Assembly (NCBI GenBank): GCA_930367215.1 | Contig: OV884059.1 | Location: 64,141,393 to 64,205,392, forward strand | Length of the DNA stretch: 64,000 bases | Direction of reading: 5' to 3' | From: Pollenia angustigena | Taxonomy: Eukaryota > Arthropoda > Insecta > Diptera > Polleniidae | Part shown: in pieces, positions 59,201-64,000 of the stretch | Numbering within the stretch: the stretch's first letter is position 1 | How the letters are laid out: each line of letters starts with the position of its first letter | Program-made: the position numbers and the translations under genes | Notes under the pieces: model-generated | The model's input: only the letters and a program-made list of their open reading frames with translations | Told to the model about the DNA's origin: nothing | Database searches by the model: none

Positions 59201-59898
59201 TTCTTCATAAAAAAAAATAATTTAATGAAAATTAAATTTAATGAACTTAAGCCTAATTAAAAATATTAAAAATTTGGATTAAAAACCATAAATAGTTCAA
59301 TAAAATAACCACAATACTAATAATTGTTAAAGCTAAGGCACGAGCTCTATGTTTGCATTTGTCCTTCAAGTTGTGCTGAAAAGGTCAACAAGAAAAAGAA
59401 AGACAAAAAAAATGAAAAAACAAAAAATATGTACTTTGAACTTCAAGAAGAATTCTTGACAAAAGTACGAAAAAACAGAAGTAAAGGAACAACATGTTAA
59501 AGTGAATTAAAATAGATAATCATTCAAAGCAAATTTCGATCTACCAAAGGTTAAATACAATTTGGTTTAGGCATTGATGTTTGACTAATGACGTCAGCAG
59601 TCGTCGATGGCTGCGAGTGTTAAACGGCAAGCCCTCTGAGGAGATTGAGTGGTTGCAATCGAAACATGTCAGGGTAACCTGTCCGTAAACACCTGGGTTC
59701 GAGCCCAGATTGAGTCAAGAATGAAAAAAATTATCAGTAAATTTTAATTGATTTTCATGTTGTAAAATTCCTTTCTTCATAAAAAAAAAATAATTTAATG
59801 AAAATTAAATTTAATGAACTTAAGCCTAATTAAAAATATTAAAAATTTGGATTAAAAACCATAAATAGTTCAATAAAATAACCACAATACTAATAATT
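56251..59898. mobile_element. Palindromic array of ~572-bp tRNA-like units
   Basis: Three units in one orientation (starting 56250, 56823 and 57395; periods 573 and 572, the third cut near 57909) are followed by inverted units (partial 57917-58128, full 58129-58700, 58701-59272, 59273-59845, partial to 59898). The word GCAAGCCCTCTGAGGAG recurs at 57917, 58483, 59055 and 59627. The whole array is flanked by TTAAAAGTAACT (56239-56250 and 59897-59908), 10-13 bp, like a target-site duplication of a LINE-mobilised element. Units differ by only a few bases. No protein frame is conserved. Confidence 0.85.
56376..56468 (-). repeat. tRNA-like block (first of seven)
   Basis: On the minus strand it has an A-box-like GATTGAGTGGTTGCAATC and a B box GGGTTCGAGCCC 50 bp further on, as in a Ser/Leu-type tRNA with a variable arm. 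The T loop is one base short (CTGGG-TTCGAG-CCCAG), so it is a tRNA relic typical of SINEs. Equivalent blocks occur in each unit; on the plus strand the first is 57917-58008. Confidence 0.6.
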
Positions 59899-59908
59899 AA
59901 AAGTAACT

Positions 59909-60262
59909 ATAAATAATGCAAACAAAAACAAGGATATAATTTTAAAATACTGGAGCACAACCCACACAAAATCTAACTCCCACTAACACAACTTGCGCGA
60001 TTGCAACTTCAGTTGTTTCCTTACGAATTGTTCAGTAAATAGCTTTTACGAAATATTTACTGCTTTTAGTAACACAGAAAAAAATAACTAAAGTTAATAA
60101 GTAATTGAAGAAAATTTATTAAAACTTTTCTAATATTTTCAACAATTTTCTTAATTAATATGTTTGTAAATTGTCATATTTACAATTTGTAGTTTTTTTT
60201 TTTGGTATAAAATGAATTTGTATGTATATCATAGTAAATAATTATTTTGTGTCAAAAATATT
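59909..60262. other. Unassigned AT-rich DNA
   Basis: No gene or recognisable repeat. Confidence 0.5.
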
Positions 60263-60772
60263 AAGGGTCTTCATGATGTTGCTTAAAATTACCATTTGTG
60301 CAAATGGGTAAACTTGCGAGACTCGTTTCATGAAGATCCTTTTTTAAGTTTTGTGTAATTTAAAACAATTAATGTCATTTCAAACAGAAACGTCAACAAA
60401 AAATATATTAAAAAAAAATAATCAAAAATATAATAAAAAACTTGGAATTTGTAAATTATAAATGAAATTTGTTTTTAAACATGCATAAAGAAAGCCAAAA
60501 GACTAATATGCTTATATTATTACAAGAATTTATTGTTTGTGATTTATTTACACTTGAAGTTTTCATTGAAAACGGCGGTAAGCATTAAAAATATTTGTCT
60601 GTATAAATGCACAATTGAACTGCGTAAGTTTACGAGTCAAAATTGTTGGGCAAATTTAAGCAGTTTGTGTAAATGAATTCTCATACAATTTTTGACAGTT
60701 CATTTACGAGGGCGTAAGAATGCACAGTTTGCACAGTTTACGAGACTTATAAACGATATCATGAGGACCCTT
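60263..60772. mobile_element. MITE candidate (510 bp)
   Basis: Inverted ends AAGGGTCTTCATGAT at 60263 and, from 60772 on the other strand, AAGGGTCCTCATGAT. A further inverted copy of the end, TCATGAAGATCCTTTT, lies internally at about 60331. ATT on both sides may be a 3-bp target duplication. No coding capacity. Confidence 0.65.
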
Positions 60773-60819
60773 ATTAAAATATAAAATAAATAAAAATATC
60801 TTTGGTTCAAAATCTTAAA

Positions 60820-61025
60820 ATGAATAAAGGATATTCGATTGCTAAGAAGTTGCATCAATCTACAGGGTAAGTAAAGCTATTATTTAATGATTCATAACGA
60901 AATTTTAACGGGTATTTTATGTATACATATGTACATATATTCTAGTATTTCAAATATTAACAACAATGGGGCCAAAAATTCGATTTGTGGTGATGTCGGA
61001 ACTTCCTAGTGCATCCTGGGATTAG
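60820..61025 (+). CDS. Possible two-exon small gene (41 codons)
   Basis: Exon 1 (60820-60866) starts with ATG in a good fly context (AAAATG) and ends at a consensus donor GG|GTAAGT. An 80-bp intron ends TATATTCTAG at 60946, the usual size for flies. Exon 2 (60947-61025) continues in phase to TAG. The predicted peptide begins MNKGYSIAKKLHQSTG and ends MGPKIRFVVMSELPSASWD. An AATAAA lies 67 bp after the stop (61092-61097). I do not recognise the protein and it may be part of a longer gene or chance. The nearest upstream feature is a MITE ending 47 bp before the ATG. Confidence 0.35.
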
Positions 61026-62285
61026 TCTGTTGGTGAAACAGCTTATAATGTTACTTGTAATGTGACTTTTAATGTATTTTACTAAAAAATTAATAAAAAA
61101 TAACTCTTAAATGACATTTGTTGTTCAAATCAATAAGCAATAATATATTTTGTTAAAATGACAAACTCCAAATAAAAATTTATGTTTAAATGTTAACCAA
61201 TATTTTATTGAATATAAAAATATTTGTTACGTTTTAACAATTCTAAGTAACAAAATTATTTTTTTATATTTACAAATTCGGTTGTTGGTGCCTTTTCAGT
61301 TAAAAATTTAATTGGATTGACGAATATGTTATTCAATATGACAATTGATTTGTCTTAATTTTTTTTGTGTTAACAATAAAAGATTAAGGTTGATATAATA
61401 TTTTACATATGAATACAATTTGTGTATTAACATTAGCGTGCAAACATGTACATTTAAACTTTAAATGTTGAATTTTTCAAAAGCCATATGAATTAGAATA
61501 AACAACTTTAAGAGCTCAATGTAATAAAGGAGTACTATACAGCCACATTCAATTATAATAATACATATAGAGACTTAGGCTTTAGGTACCAGCTTTTCTT
61601 TTTGCAGTAGAACACGAAATACAGAGAATTTCCTTTGCACAATAACGATTTTGCTATAATATTGATTTAGGTTTTGCTCCTTGGACCCGTTTTAAAAATT
61701 GTGATTTATATTTCTTTGATTGACAAAATAGTTTTTGAGAAGAAGCCTTGGATTAATTAGTAATTATGAAGCTTAATAAAACGTTATTATGCTGTATTTT
61801 AATTCGATACAAAGATCTACATGTTGAAGATTTATTCAGTATAAAGTGAGTTTCGAAAGGGGCTATGGGAGTTATGGATTCTTTTAGGCCTATTATATAA
61901 GTTTTTTTTTAGCAGACGTATTGGGATCGTATGGGATCTACGAACCATCCTATAAATTTTAGTTTTATGCATTTGATTTAAATACCAAAGTTAAAAGGTT
62001 TGTGTTCATTTAGGTTTCATTTCGAAAGGAGATTTGCATAGGATGAGGTGAGTTACGAGAATATCCCTTCCATTTTCAATAGACTTCGTCCTGAAGTCAT
62101 ATGTGTCAAACTTTGTTTAATACCCTTAGAAATTGCGACCTATTTAGATCGACTAAGGAACTGTTTCAGAGTTGTGGCTCTAGAAACTTTATTTTTATGC
62201 GTTACAAAATTCAGCAGTAGCGCACAATATTTTTTGCAATATAAGTCATAAACAAAATGTTTTGTACAACTTAGGCAATATGTTT
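61026..62285. other. Unassigned AT-rich DNA
   Basis: About 1.3 kb with no supported gene; a 67-codon frame near 62048 has no recognisable features. Confidence 0.5.
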
Positions 62286-62612
62286 ATACCCACACCACAA
62301 TAGTGGAGAGGGTATTATGCATTTGTGCTGATGTTTGTAACGCTCAAAAAATATTGGTCCTAGACCCACCTTAAAGTATACCGATCGGCTCAGAAAGTGA
62401 GAAAGTGAACTAACGATGTCCGTCCGGCTGGCTGGCAGGCTGGCTGGCTGGCTGGCTGTCCATGTAACCTTGTGCGCAAAGTACAGGTCGCAATTTTGCA
62501 GATAATTTTATAAAATTTGTGACATAGGCTCTTATTGGCACAATGACCAAGTCTATTTAAAAGGGGCCAAGTCGTATGTTCGGGCTTGACCGACAATACT
62601 TTCTTACTTGTT
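62286..62612 (-). mobile_element. Short dispersed repeat with hairpin ends
   Basis: On the minus strand it begins AACAAGTAAGAAAG, followed by the hairpin-like GTCGGTCAAGCCCGAAC, and ends in a hairpin containing ATACCC and GGGTAT (62286-62314). It has the same order of parts as the element at 28447. A GGCT microsatellite preceded by GTCCGTCC lies at 62418-62458. Non-coding. I associate this family with calyptrate flies, from memory. Confidence 0.65.
62418..62458. repeat. GTCC/GGCT microsatellite
   Basis: GTCCGTCC followed by eight GGCT-type units, one of them interrupted (GGCA). Confidence 0.9.
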
Positions 62613-64000
62613 CATATATAAATTCTTAGTTCAACATATTCCAGCTTCTGTTTATATGACAGCAGGCCTATAATACACTGCAATCAATTGTCATTGAAAT
62701 CATAATGATTTTAACCAAACTTATATCGTTATTTGATTTTAAAATGATTTCAGATTTTCAAAGAAATCTTGCAAAAATTGCAATGTTTTGAGATGATACC
62801 ATAACGACCTACACACACGTACACTTATATGCGGAAAACATTTAAATGAACGAAAAAGTAAAAAAACCTGTAAAACGCCCCTGTATTGTGTCTGCCATTA
62901 AATTAAAAAAAATTTATTATTTATTTTTAAAAAAATCTCGATTTCAATAATTTTCATCATGATCCCGCGAAGCTATAAGCTTGTCACTTATCTTTTGTAA
63001 TATTTATGGTTTGATATCAAAGTTAAATTTCTCACAGATACACCGATTACAATCACGCTTTTGTATTAATAAGAAAGCATAAAGTAGCAATATATCAAAA
63101 GGCTGAAGGTAAGAAATAGGAAAAATAAATTTGCTAAAATAACGCGTTAAATTATAGAAATGTTAAAGGAAGTGGCACGTACACGAACACAAATATTTAC
63201 GCAATTCCACACCTATCCCCCACACCCACGCAGTTACGTTACAAATTCATACAACACCATAGTTTAAAAAAGGAGCATCATGAGCAACAATACAAAATTA
63301 CAACAGCAACAAACACTTATATACACACATCCTGTTAAAGCAAAAAAATAAAATGTGTTTGAAAAAACCACAAATACAAGTTTAAATACATATGAATACT
63401 TTGTATATGTATGCATATTAGGGTGGGTCAATTTGTTCGGGCCCAAAAAACAGAGCTTTTGGTTTTTGAGTTAAAAATTTGGTGCTCAAGAAATCCAAAA
63501 AAAAATTATACTTTTTTGGAAATATTTCCGTGATCACAAGTCATAACAGCCTAAGTCTGTTGTTTAATATTTTCAGTACAGCAGTTTAAAGTTTGGAATC
63601 TTGACTGAAAATCAGATTCCAAAAAAAAAAACGAATTTCTTTACTTAGTTGCTAAAAAAAATAGTTGATTATTCTCGTAGTCAAAATATATTATCGAAAA
63701 AGACACTTAGGCTCTTATGAATTGTTGAACGAAAGAAAGTCAAAAATTTAAAGTTGAGTTAGGCTATACAAAAATAAAAAACTTTCAGTGCGCCTAAATT
63801 CCAAAATTTATCAGATTCGATCTCTCATGTTGAGTTTAGTTATTATTCCTATATAATAATTCATAAAGTTAAAAGAAGAACGACTTAAGTTGATTTAGGC
63901 AATAATGAAAAAATAATGTGTATATACGTATGTTGTAATCCTGATTTGAATTATGTAACGTGTCGTTACAAACTTACCCTTCATTTACATTTAATCCTAA
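62613..64000. other. Unassigned DNA to the window end
   Basis: No gene supported. From about 63418 there is TTAGGGTGGGTCAATTTGTT, which looks like the end of a dispersed element, but its partner end is not in the window. Confidence 0.4.

Overview
The window is AT-rich eukaryotic intergenic DNA built almost entirely of nested and tandem mobile elements. The mix of Ty3/gypsy LTR elements, hAT transposons and MITEs, a CR1/Jockey-type LINE, and dispersed repeats with GTCCGTCCG-type microsatellites and ATACCC/GGGTAT hairpins is typical of higher flies (Brachycera, probably a calyptrate). That assignment is inference. I recognise no conserved host gene. Two weak host-gene candidates are an interrupted reading frame at 51286-52355 and a two-exon small ORF at 60820-61025.

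Layout. 1-4933: unassigned DNA with two inverted-repeat elements (1809-2035, 2171-3508). 4942-19462: a decayed hAT transposon with an 8-bp target duplication CCAAGCAT, split by an 11.7-kb Ty3/gypsy element (6316-18059, duplication ATTG). That element has 2.9-kb LTRs, a gag with an N-terminal RING-H2 finger, a -1 slippery heptamer and an intact-looking pol. 19726-20742: a tRNA-like SINE candidate and a GTCG-rich element fragment. 20870-27556 (minus strand): an mdg1/412-like LTR element inserted in an AT microsatellite, with a tRNA-Arg-type primer site, a membrane-type small ORF upstream of gag, and a protease frameshift.

28447-29869: a dispersed element holding six 153-bp repeats. 29870-39425 and 42779-45591: arrays of a ~1.3-kb satellite made of two related ~0.5-kb halves. 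39426-42778 and 45947-49299: two copies of one 3353-bp segment exactly 6521 bp apart. A hAT MITE that is complete at copy 2 and cut at copy 1 shows that copy 2 carries the older left edge.

49300-52790: remnants of the same satellite family and nested hAT-type MITEs, one of which splits a protein-like reading frame. 52791-55226: a 5'-truncated, decayed LINE. 56251-59898: a head-to-head array of ~572-bp units, each with a tRNA-like block, flanked as a whole by a 10-13 bp direct repeat. 60263-64000: a MITE, the small two-exon ORF, and a short dispersed repeat with a GGCT microsatellite.

The intact genes are the gag and pol of the two LTR elements. Gag forms the particle and pol supplies protease, reverse transcriptase, RNase H and integrase, so each pair works as one retrotransposition unit. 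The most novel-looking observations are the RING-H2 gag with its frameshift site, the modular repeat family sharing one 3' end over different bodies, the palindromic tRNA-like array, and the MITE-split reading frame.
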